Source: Costus lasius (lineage: Eukaryota > Streptophyta > Magnoliopsida > Zingiberales > Costaceae). From it: a DNA stretch of 64,000 bases. Positions within the stretch are counted from its first letter, which is position 1. The number at the start of each line of letters is the position of its first letter. Made by a program: the position numbers and the translations under genes. The DNA is taken from the NCBI GenBank assembly GCA_027563935.2, contig CM050446.2, positions 25,547,501-25,611,500 on the forward strand, read 5' to 3'. Positions 1 to 11,500 of this stretch are shown piece after piece. A model generated the notes under the pieces. The model worked only from the letters and a program-made list of their open reading frames with translations. It was not told where the DNA came from and did not search any database.

Positions 1-527
1 AACCAAGGATCATCTAGTCATTATGAAATCAAGGGGATTACACCCCATGTCCCAAGAAAAATTACACTACCATGGAGTTAAAAATATAATAAAAATTCAT
101 AAAAAAATAGAATTCAGATAAAAATACTGTTATCACAGGAGTGTGAAAAATTTCACAGCCCATGATTTTTTTCTCGGATGAACAGTAACTGCTACAGTAC
201 CATAAACAGTACCTGTGAACAGTGCCTACTATAGTAAAATCCCGAGTTACTATTCCGCCTGAAACTTCTTTCTTCGATTTCTTCCTCGTCTGAACTCTTT
301 TCGATCTGAAATTTCTAGGGTATCCTCTCCTCCTATGGATGAAGCTTTGCTGTAAATTTTACGGCCTGAGGTGACCTCTACACCTCTCGGCGAGAGGCCG
401 AGCCCTAGGGACGCCCTTCTCGATTTCTCCCTTGATTCTTGATGAAATTCGATATTTTTTGTCCTCAAATCTTTTCCTCGATATATAGAATACTCCCCTT
501 TTTATGATTTTTCCATTGGTACCCTGG
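1..527. mobile_element. Left part of an old retroelement-like sequence
   Basis: No gene is visible here. The stretch continues at 2626 once the solo LTR at 528-2625 is removed, because the 5-bp target duplication CCTGG joins the two sides. Near 140-165 it has the phrase TTTCACAGCCCATGA, which recurs in the solo LTR at 27042-28586, and at 2690-2965 it carries a palindromic tandem array. These features suggest an LTR or untranslated region of an older retroelement whose left end lies outside the window. The family assignment is an inference; neither end was found. Confidence 0.35.
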
Positions 528-2625
528 TGTTGGTGTATATGCCCTAGGACCTAGTTTTGGTCCATCTATGTACTACTTGACTCTGATATTCATATATCTT
601 TCTGGCATTGTCGTTATCATTGTTTGTCTACACCTGCGATTGTGTACTTACATGATAATGTCCCTGGAGACAGATTGGATCTGTGCTCAAATAATTGTCC
701 CCAGTCGATGTACCTGAGTGGATATGGGACAACTTTGGTACTTGTGAGACTGGTATGTGGGCTGGTTAGGCACGTGGTGCTAACGCAGACACATGGGTAT
801 ATCATTGGAGGATATACTGGACCGACCCGCTGTGAGGCTATGACTTGGTGTCATGAGTTATCCTCACAAGTGACAGGAGATGCATTGATCTCTTGACTTG
901 AGGTCATTGACCATTCTATATGGTTAGGGACTTGCTTTGATACAACCTAACACCTCGCCGTAGTTGGGAGGTCATAACGGTTGTCATTGAGCATGTCACG
1001 ACCCATATGAGAAGGTCAATGGACAGACATAGGATTTGCCCCTTCCTTAGGGAAGCATGATATCCATGGAGCTCCTCTATGGTTCTATGACTGAAAGTGT
1101 ATGGCCATACCCAGGTGAGAACCTGATTTAGTCATAACCATGTGATTGGGTGAAAACAAGTGGTGACACACTTGTCCAATCGGATATCAGTTCGGCAAAG
1201 AGACTGTAATGCATCTGTACCTAGTTGCGATGATGGGGATGTCGATGTCGATATCCATTCCAATGACCTGGGTAGCAACGATGCACTGCTAGGTGCCACT
1301 CACTACTTGTGATGACCTTTGGTTAGCACTGCCAGCGTTAGAGGAACCTACAGGGTCGCACACCTTGATACTCGAGTTTTCATATTGATCGGGTAGCCTT
1401 TAGATCGAGTTATTGGATAACTCGGATCTATTTGGGAGATTTCATCAGCACCAATGGGCCTGATGAGATGAAAGAAACTTATTGGAGCCAACTTCCGTTT
1501 TTAGCATATTGATCAAATTAACCATGGTTAATCTCATTTGATCATGGGTTAAATTGGATTGGATCCAATAGCTTGGTTAACATGCATAATGGACTTTGGG
1601 CTTGGCCCATTGTTTAGTTGGGCTTGCTAATAAGTTGTATTGAAGGGCTATGAGGCTTGAAGGGTATAATGGGGATGAATTAATAGGATAGGCGCATATG
1701 GAATCCTAGTTGGACTAGAATTTGCGCCTATGCCTTGTTTGGTATCTCCTAGGTGATTAAATCAAATTGGATTTGATTAAATCACCCAAGATAATTGATT
1801 GGATTGTGTTTGACAATTGTGGGCTGATTATTAATATAATTAGAGTCCTAATTGGATTAGGACTTGCGCCCAAGCCACATTAGGCAATCCATTATATTTC
1901 CTTGACTAGGTCTAGGCGCATAAATGGGATTAATGCCTCATATGGCATGATATGGGCGCGTATGGCTGATACTTGCTTTGGAAAGTCTTAGGCGCATATG
2001 GGAGTGGAGATTTAATCAGTATATTTGATTAAATAATCTCCTAGAATCATGCCCTAATTGTCAACACTTGCCTTTCTCCCTTAACCGCCTCTTGCTCCTA
2101 TAAATAAGCCTTTGCCGCCCCCTCTCTTGATGATGCTAATTCCTTGGAGGCGTGAAGCATTAGAGGGCGACGGCTTGGAGAGCTTATAGCTCTTCTTCTT
2201 CCATCAAGGGCGCAAGCATGCTTCATCTTTCTCCTCTTCCTTTCCTTAGCGCAAAGGAACAAGAAGACTTGCGGCGTTCCCTTCTCCTTCCATCTCCTTG
2301 GCGCATCACATCTTGGTGGTGGCGCAAGTTGCTTGCAGGACTCTCCTAAGGCATGGATCTTCTTCCCGAGGCTAGCACCGGGCGAGGAAGAAGAAAACTT
2401 GAGGAATCCGTGTGTGCGAGACTGCAGAGGGCGAACACTTGGGCGCCTTCATCGACATTGGCTTCTAATTGCTTAAAGGTACTTACTATCACATCGTGTC
2501 GACCCCCTCGCAAGAGATCTTCACTGGGTTTTTGGGACTGGCCTGTTTCGGGGACATTCTTCCGCTGCGTAATATGCATGTCTATGACTCTGAAAATTGT
2601 AAAATGTCCCCGGGGTTTCCCAACA
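528..2625 (+). mobile_element. Solo LTR, 2.1 kb, TSD CCTGG
   Basis: The element starts TGTTGG and ends CCAACA, a perfect 6-bp terminal inverted repeat of TG...CA type, and is flanked by a perfect 5-bp duplication CCTGG (523-527 and 2626-2630). No gag, pol, PBS or second LTR is present, so it is a solo LTR left by recombination. A TATA box at 2099-2106 about three quarters along gives the plus orientation. Variants of the motif GGCGCATATGG occur several times between about 1690 and 2000. The superfamily (gypsy or copia) cannot be told without the internal region. Confidence 0.85.
2099..2106 (+). promoter_or_regulatory. TATA box of the solo LTR
   Basis: TATAAATA lies in the 3' part of the 528-2625 LTR and is followed by a GC-richer stretch, as expected for an LTR promoter and its R region. 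Whether it is active cannot be seen. Confidence 0.45.
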
Positions 2626-2689
2626 CCTGGATCTTTAGATATTGCATAGCAAAAATCGGGCTTTTGAGCGGCTGCGGAAGACTCTGTCA

Positions 2690-2965
2690 AAAATATAATT
2701 ACGGCTGTAACTTTGGTTACGGCAGTGCCGTAATTTGGTTATGTGAATTCTGGGTCAAAATTACGGTACCATGAAAAATATTACGGCACTGCCGTAATTT
2801 TTTCTGTAGATTTCTGGGCAAAAATACGGTAGTGTAATTTTCATTACGGTACTGCCGTAATTTGCTTCTGTGTAATTCTGGGCAAAAATACAGTAGTGTA
2901 ATTTTCATTACGGCAGGGGTGTAATTTGGGCATAAAATTACAGCCCGTAATAAATATTACACCCG
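2690..2965. repeat. Palindromic tandem array, period 62-64 bp
   Basis: About four imperfect units recur at roughly 62-64 bp. Each contains a near-perfect palindrome of the form TTACGGCAGTGCCGTAA followed by a TTCTGGGCAAAA-like spacer. The last unit shifts to a CCCGGGGTGTAAT form. The array sits in the older retroelement-like sequence just right of the solo LTR. It resembles, in period and palindromic design but not in sequence, the 62-bp arrays at 34151-34645 and 36314-36798. Confidence 0.7.
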
Positions 2966-5900
2966 GGGTGTAATTTTCAAACTTGCTCCGATTTGTATGA
3001 AAATTGATGGGCGGCTTTGTCTCGACGTCTGGAATTCATTCATGCGCTCAAATCTTTCAAAATCTATCAAAATATAACACTTTTTACCTGAAAATCATCA
3101 AAAATAAGAAATGATGTAGATATATTAAGAAAAGGTAAATACTCAATTTGGCTCAAAGCTGAGCGATTAGTACAAAGGCTGAGAGACCATGCCTCGATGC
3201 TAGGCCTCGATATACTCACCCTTCATACATCATGAGCTAATATCCATATCTCAAATACAATTGATTTTGCACAAACCTGCCTTAGTTACAACTTTGTTGA
3301 GAGAGAGCACAATCACATTATTAGATTTAGCGCAAATATTAACCTGTGTAATATAGCATAAAATATCCATCACTAACAAAACTTCATAAATCAGATACCG
3401 CAGCGATTATAAGAGCATAAAATGAAGAATATTAATAATTTTTACATGGAAAACCTCCTCAAGTTGAGGAGTAAAAACCACGAGACCATAGTCTACTAAA
3501 ATTTCAACTAAATCATTTAATAGGTTCAACAATTCTTCCTAGGAGATCAACAACATCATTATGAATAATCTTGGATATTACAAAAAATATCAACTCAAAG
3601 TTGGAAGCAAATAAAGTGAAGATCAAAGTGCAAATTTTACCTATAAAAGTAGTCTCAGTTATAGGCAGATTGCAAGAGGTAAAGACCTCGTTTTGACAAT
3701 CTGACCGTTCAGATTAAATAGCACTATGTCATGAACTGACTCACAAAATTTGAGCCCGATCCAACGGTGACCAGTCTATTAGCAGTTGATTTACAGAGGC
3801 TGCCCTGAGTTCATTACTTCATAAGAATTTTCTCCTTTCTTTCTTTTTTTTTTCTCTCTCTCATCCTGAAATTGGAGTCCATGATTCTCTAAAAATAACC
3901 ACCCCTAATCATAAAAATAAGTGATAAAGTTTTCCCTAAATATGGGTAGAATTACAAATATGCCATGTGGGTCCAACCATATATAAGGGGTAAGCCATCC
4001 TCCATAGGAGGGAAACTCACCTTACAAAAAAAAGGATGAAATTCTACATATTGTAAGTTAACTACCTATTTTCTATTTAGAGATCTCCTAACTTTATATT
4101 ATAATAAAAGAATGCACAGAAATATTGAAGAAAAAGATTAAAAATCAGCACTCATTTATTTGGCATTTATTATCTTACTTGATGGTTAATTTTAGAGCAT
4201 TTAGTTGTAATTAGTGAAAATTTTTTCCAATCTAGAACTAATAAAAATATTTTTTTCAAGTAATTTTTTAAATAAAAATAAAATTTAAAAAATATTAGAA
4301 AATATATCTCCTATATATTGTTTAGTTTACATTAGATTCTAGACTTAAATTAGAAGATGTAAATATTTTATTAGATGAATATTGTAAAAATATGCAAGTT
4401 GAATGAGTTGATGAGAAGAAACTCTTTATTTTCAAATAAAATACATAATGTTTATAATTTAAAATATGATAATCAAATTAATCTAACACCAATTAGGACT
4501 ATACATCTAGTAGTAGTAAAATTATTACGTGCAAAATATGTTTTAATTTTTAAAAAAAGTACTTCAAAAAGTAGATCTTCTAATTTTTATAAAATTAATA
4601 TTTTATTTAGAAAATGACAATATATTTTTACTTACAAAAGATTAAATTGATAATTTTAATATTTAATATGGTGAATATTTTAAGAAAAATCTTATCCTAT
4701 AATTTCTTATATAATTTTAATATTTTAATATGGTGAATATTTTAAGGAAAATCTTATCTTATGATTTCTTATATCGTATGTGATCTTCTGACTCCTCCCA
4801 TATTTACAATTATATGAAATTCTTGTTTTAGTACAAGTGGGAAGGTGCTAAATAATAAATAATAAAAAGATTATTTAGTATCTTGTGCATCATTATTGTT
4901 TTATATAATCTATTTTTATTTTCTAAATTCTCTTTTCTTTTTCTTTTTTTAAAATTTTTCTTTCCTAATTTCCCCTTTTTCCAAAATTGTCCATTTTCCT
5001 TTTTTTTCCCTTAGTTTTCCTTATTTCCCCTCTTCCCCTTCATTTTCTCAAAATTTCCTATTCTTTCTTCCTGAATTTTTCTGATTTTTTCAAAAATAAT
5101 TTTGCTAATTTTATTATTTTATATTTTTTTATACCGATTGTACCACATGTCATGTGAGACCAAACATTTTTGAATCCATGTCATGCCTGACCTAGCTTTT
5201 TTTTTTTTGTTTTTTTTACAGTGTTGTGCCCAACATGGGCCGTTTGTTTTCTAACAACAAAAACACACCTGTACTAAATTCACCCTAAGTCTATCACATG
5301 TAATTTTAGAATAAAATTAGTTGATAAATTGATATATTTGTCTTAACCTATCATGTATAAACACCTTTCTAACTTGAAATTTTAAACTAAAATATACGTG
5401 AGATATACGTTGTAATATTTGTATTCATTATATATTTTTTTTAAAAATATCATTAGATGTTTACAAAGAAGAAATTTTATGTATAATATTTTGTAAAAAA
5501 CTAATAAACTTTAATCTTTGTTATATTGATTATATTGCAAATGTAATAAAATGTGGGATTTTATTTAAGATCTTATTATAATCAGCATGAACTTTAATAG
5601 TTTAATTGAGACTTTCAAGAATATCTTTATGTTACACTATATCTAAATTTATATAATCAATTTTAAAATTATGAGTAAAAACCTCTTTAAAGACAATGAC
5701 ATTATTGGTCAAGCAATGAAAAGGAAATCTAAAAATTAAACACTTTTAATGAAAAGTGTTAAATTTACTTAAAAATATTTTAATTTGTGTAATTTTGCTG
5801 AGATAATTAGTGGTATTTCATAGTTGTATTCTGTCTACAAAGTACTTGACTCAATCAAATCAAACATTTAGTTTTTTTTTTCTGAATTTCTTCTATAAAA

Positions 5901-8160
5901 TATATTTTTACAAATGAAAATGTTTTTGTATATGTCGTGGACAATTTACATTTTTTTTTTGAATATTTTGAGAATAATGTGTAATTTAATTATTTTAGTA
6001 ATATTTAAAATAATTCCTATAAACATTATGTAAAATATAAACATAACACAAAATATATGTGTAGTTTGAGCTATACAGTAGTTTATGAAAATAATATACC
6101 CGCACAGCCATAAGTGTTGGAAAGACAGTGAAAACACCAAGAAGCATTAGCTTTGGTAGCTAATTCATAGCTCACATGCATTAATTCATTAGCGATGATC
6201 CTTGCTGTGCCAAATTTAGTAACCCTATTTAAATAAACATTAATTATTAATCGACCAAGAGAATGCATCTCTTGTTAAGATGAACTTAAACATGCTAACA
6301 AATCCACTATGTACACCAACACAATCTCCATTGCAAGAATGTGAGTATGGCAAGTTTAGTTTCTTGGTTCTCACAACTCACAAGCATCAAGATTTTTGCC
6401 CTATTCAAGGCCCCTACTTGTGCATTTAGAAAGTTACACAGTGTTTGAGAGGGCGGATTGATAACTTCTAGTTCTCGAATGTCCAATAAAATTATTCTTT
6501 TATTTTTTTTTTTAAAAAAGATTATTTTACCTAATTAGAAGCTCTCAATTTTAAAAGGCTTCTTGTATGGGAATCCTAGAGAAATCCCTTTCATGAGTTG
6601 CCTTCTTCTTCCCTGAGGTTGACTAGAAGCCACAGAAGTTGGAGGGTTGGAAGGAGGTGAAAGGGTGATGTTGCAAAATAGGGAGCCTATGGCCAATAGT
6701 GTTGTGTGGTCACTATTTATGGAGCACAACAAGTTATGAAATTCTTTGATATTTAAATTCAACATGTTTACTTGTATAAATTTTTTCTCACATCTCATGG
6801 TTTATTTCTACAACATTACTAATACATATAATTTAACTTGATAGTTATGTGTAATTACATATAAAGAAAGTTATATACCATTGGAAAAAACTTGAGTTAA
6901 CACGTAATTGGACATGAGAATAGGTAAGGTGTCAATCCAATTACATAAACAAAACATATAACTTGGATCTAGCTTGGGTGTTTACAATGGATGTTCATAG
7001 ATACCCAACTTGTTGAACTAAAATCTTTCGTCTAATGTTGCAAATGCATGAGTCTTGAGCTCCTCATTGTCATGAATCATATGACTCATTGACACAACAA
7101 TAATTGAATAAAGAAACAAAGCAATTAGTGGTTCAATCATGCTTGTGGCTTGAGTTGTGTAGTGAGTCAGGGCGACAATGACCAAATAGAGATAGGACAA
7201 TTAGTAGAGCTATCGCACTTGAATGAATAGGGATGGTTCGAATGGTGTGACAAGACATCAAATATAGATAGTGGGATATGTTAACATGATATGCGTCAAA
7301 TGACTTGAATAAATAAAAGATGAATCTATGAGGTTGTGCCACGATGCATCAACGTGATAATGAGTCAATAACTACATAGTGATAATGGTGCAACAAGATG
7401 ATGGGACGATGCTATAAGGAGGTGAGGGTTGAGATCAATCATGATTCAATGAGGCACATAACCAAGGAGACAAATAGGCTTATGAGGAGGAGAACTAGAA
7501 GATGAAAGGTTAGTTGGATAGAATATTATACTAGTGTTAAATTTTTTATGGTTGGCTAGCTTAGGATGAAATTATAGTTTTTTCTCTATTTTATTTAGGT
7601 ATCAAGTACTCATAGGTCTAGACTTAAATCCATGCTATTTTTACAATCATGTACTCTACTAACATGCATTAAATGCATTGAATGCCTCTATTTGGCTTTA
7701 AGCACTTTAAAACTAAAAAAAATGTGTAGCATCCTTCATTTCGTTAAATGAAAAACTCCTCTCATCCTTATCTTCCTTTATTTTGAATATTAAAAATTAT
7801 TAAATTCATAATAAATTTGGTTAGGAGGAGAAACCCCATCACATTCCCTTGTGTCACGTTCATATCTTATTTATGCCGAGTAATGGACATGACTCCTCCC
7901 ATCGTAGATGCACATCTTGCCAATGCGCCACATGTTAGTTATCCACTTGCGGCTATTTTCCATGGTAATAAATGCATGTGAAATTCTTGGCATTAACAAA
8001 TGTATCATCCTCATCGATGGTGACCAGCGACCCGTGACAAGCACTCCTTACGAACCAGCCAATTGCACGCATGCACTAGCATTGTACCCTTGTACCCCAC
8101 CCATTAATTAATAATATATACGATGCGGCGATCCAAATAAAATACGACCACCGTAGTACC
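2966..8160. other. AT-rich intergenic DNA, no gene seen
   Basis: All open frames here are short and without recognisable domains. A 61/62-bp tandem duplication lies at 4651-4773 (units differ at a few bases). Several poly-T and AT-rich blocks are present, including T-runs near 5190-5215. No transit-peptide exon for PPDK was recognised. The left end (to about 3110) probably still belongs to the old retroelement-like sequence. Confidence 0.6.
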
Positions 8161-8268
8161 TCTACCCCGGCCGCCCACCCGGTTACCTCCGCCCGCAGCT
8201 TTCTTTACTTCTTTCTCGTCGTCCCCGAATCAGCTCCATTCAAACACGGGGTCAGCAGGCGGGTGCGT

Positions 8269-8274
8269 CACGTG
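8269..8274 (+). promoter_or_regulatory. G-box CACGTG upstream of PPDK
   Basis: A palindromic CACGTG lies about 170 bp upstream of the PPDK TATA box, within a GC-rich 250-bp stretch. G-boxes bind bZIP and bHLH factors in plant promoters; a role here is inferred from position only. Confidence 0.4.
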
Positions 8275-8439
8275 CGACGCCCACCTGGTTGAGCACCTCC
8301 GCGCACGATTTACGAGTATCCCACACGCAAGGCTTTGGACCGATTTGGGATGACGACGCCACCTCCTCCCCCTCCGGTTCAGGAATCAACCGCACTAATC
8401 CATAGCTGCCCGCATCTGTACTGTACCTAGCTCACCACC

Positions 8440-8447
8440 TATAAATA
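8440..8447 (+). promoter_or_regulatory. TATA box of the PPDK promoter
   Basis: TATAAATA stands 130 bp before the PPDK start codon, giving an expected 5' leader of about 100 bases. It drives the transcript whose first codon is in exon 1, the cytosolic form. Confidence 0.65.
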
Positions 8448-8576
8448 GGGATCCCCTCCAAGCTTAATTTCATCGCCCCGCCTAATTTAAGGCCCCACCC
8501 ACCGCAACTACTCGTACATATACGCGCACACCATACGCGCTATACGTACGTCGTCACGCCGTTAGCTTGCAGCTCA

Positions 8577-11500
8577 ATGGCGCCCGCTAACGGTCGTCGC
8601 CACCAGAGGGTGTTCAACTTCGGCAAGGGCGGGAGCCAGGGCAACAAGAACATGAAGGAATTGGTAATTAATTAATTAATCATTTGATGTTTTTACAATT
8701 TAAATTTTTATAAAAATAAATAAAAATAATGTAGCTGGGAGGGAAAGGGGCGAACCTGGCGGAGATGGCGAGCATCGGGCTATCGGTGCCGCCGGGGCTG
8801 ACGGTGTCGACGGAGGCGTGCCAGGAGTACCAGGAAGGGGGCCGCCGGATGCCGGATGGGCTGTGGGAGGAGATCATGGAGGCGCTGAGTTCGGTCGAAG
8901 AGGAGATCGGCGCCCGCCTCGGCGATGCTTCCCGCCCCCTCCTCATCTCCGTCCGCTCCGGCGCTGCGGTAATTTGTGAATTGATTTTGAATTTTTTTTG
9001 AAAAAATTGCAATATATTAATAAAATTGAACGAGTAGGTATCGATGCCGGGAATGATGGACACGGTGCTGAACCTAGGGCTCAACGACGAGGTGGCGGCG
9101 GCTCTGGCGGCGAAGAGCGGGGAAAGGTTCGCCTACGACTCCTATCGCCGCTTCTTGGACATGTTCGGGAACGTGGTGAGCGCGCACACGCATATTATTT
9201 AATTTCATCTCGATATGAATGATGACGTCATATTATTATTATTATTATTTTCTATTCGGTTCTTGAAGTAACTCGTGATTGTCTAATTATTCCGGTTCAA
9301 TCACCGGGTCCGATCGAAAAACATTGATTTAAACTCCAAGTTTGAAGGTGATGGGCATTCCTCACGCGCTGTTCGAAGAAAAGCTCGAAGCCTTGAAGAA
9401 AGCGGAAGGTGCGAAAGAGGACACCGAGCTGACTGCCGCCCACCTCAAAGAGCTCGTGGCCCAGTACAAGGGCGTCTACGCCCAAGTCAAAGGCGAGCAG
9501 TTCCCCACAGGTGAGATCTTAATTTCATCAAGCCATATAGTTTAGGTTGTGATCTTTGAAGCAATTAGATGATTTGTTGGCTTTTGTTCAAGCACACTTT
9601 GAATCTTTTGCAGATCCGAAGCGGCAGTTGTATCTAGCGGTGATCGCGGTGTTCGATTCATGGGACAGCCCGAGGGCGAACAAGTACAGAAGCATCAACC
9701 AAATCAAAGGGCTCAAAGGGACTGCAGTGAACGTGCAATGCATGGTGTTTGGGAACATGGGGGATACCTCTGGTACTGGAGTGCTCTTTACGCGAAACCC
9801 CAGTACGGGCGAGAAGCAGCTCTACGGCGAGTTCCTTGTCAATGCTCAGGTACTTTGCATCTTCTTTTCCTTTTTTTTTACTTGATCTTGTAACTCTTGC
9901 TATCTTTCTTCATGTGCTTTTTTTAGTCAATTTAACAAGATGCTCCAACATGCACCTTTTAGAACTGGAAATTGGGTGGGTAATATGCCATAATTACGTT
10001 TTTTTTTTTCATTTTTGGATCTGCATGTGCTGATTTGAAAGTCAAGTTTATGCTATTTATTCTGCCATACGAGAGCAAACAATGTGCCAAACAGTGTACT
10101 TATTGATGTGTTTGTGAAGATCCGATGCAAATTGATGATATCGTGAAAAATAGACCCTTGGCCAACTGGGCGGCCCACTTCGTTAGGACTTCAGTTACTA
10201 ATACCATTTCGTACTTGGAGTAGACGATGGAACTAAGTCAAATTTTGACTCTGAGCATATAGGCACCGCTTGAACTCTTTCATTTTTCAAGTAAAATTCT
10301 CTCTTTTTTTTCTCTTAGAAAAATGAAAACAGATTTCTTTTTCATGTTCCCTAAAACATTGATGTAGTTTTTTTTTTTAAAAAAAACATTGATGCAGTTG
10401 AAAGGTTAGTTCGATAGTCTCATTGTTGTTTAGACAAGTGACAGCACATGTATTCTCTTTCCAGGGCGAGGATGTGGTTGCTGGAATCAGAACTCCACAG
10501 GATCTGGAAACTATGAAGAAATGCGTACCAAAAGCTTACAATGAGCTAGTGGAGAACTGTGAAATTCTAGAGCGACATTATAGAGACATGATGGTTAGAT
10601 TCTTTGTTTCAAACCTCCATCATATATAAAGTTTTTTCTTCTGCAACATGGCCTACAATGTGGTATGGTACTATGGTTAAGAATACAAATAGAATTTGCT
10701 CTCTTTTAAGATGTTCATAATCTCTCAAGTCTCAACTCTTATGGGCATAGCCGCATAGTACTACATATGAATAGATTAGGGAAACTAATGTCAACTCTGC
10801 ACTTTGACTTGCTGATCTTCAGTGTTATCCTTTTTGCAGGACATTGAGTTCACTATCCAAGAAAATAAGCTTTGGATGCTGCAATGCCGATCAGGAAAGC
10901 GCACTGGCAAAGCTGCAGTAAAAATTACAGTTGACATGGTGAAAGAAGGCCTTGTTGATACTCGTACTGCTATTAAGATGGTGGAACCAGGCCATGTGGA
11001 CCAACTTCTTCATCCACAGGTAAGAAGAGTCACAATGTATTTTGATCACTCTTAAGGCTAACACAAACTAATAGTAGGACTAAATCTCTTTGGAATGTCC
11101 ATCAAGACAGATTTTAAATGTCGTTTTTCTGTTCAATTGAATTCCAGTGGATTTGTTATAATAAAATTTTATTTTTGGGAAATCTGCAAATAAATTTGCT
11201 ACGTAGGCCGTTCTGTTCTTGCCGGTTGCAAAATCACCTAACACTTGAGAATGTATTTCATCATAAAGTTCTTAGAAACTCAAGTATTATACTTTTATCT
11301 GTTGCATATATTAGACATTTACCTATAATTATAGATATGCAGGTATCTTATGTAGATTCTTTTGATTTTGGCTGAGTCTGCTCTTCCTTTTTGTTTGGTC
11401 TAGTTTGAAGATCCATCTGCATACAAGGATAAGGTGATTGCGACGGGCTTGCCTGCATCACCAGGAGCTGCAGTTGGCCAAGTTGTCTTCACTGCTGACG

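Noticed and set aside
2346..2690. Opposing frames of about 100 codons at the end of the solo LTR
   Set aside because: No domain; they span the LTR border and overlap each other on both strands.
6535..6798. 87-codon minus-strand frame upstream of PPDK
   Set aside because: No recognisable domain, no supporting splice structure, and AT-rich surroundings.
7908..8111. Possible transit-peptide exon for PPDK
   Set aside because: The 67-residue frame lacks a Ser/Thr/Arg-rich plastid signal and no fitting donor site leading to 8607 was seen.
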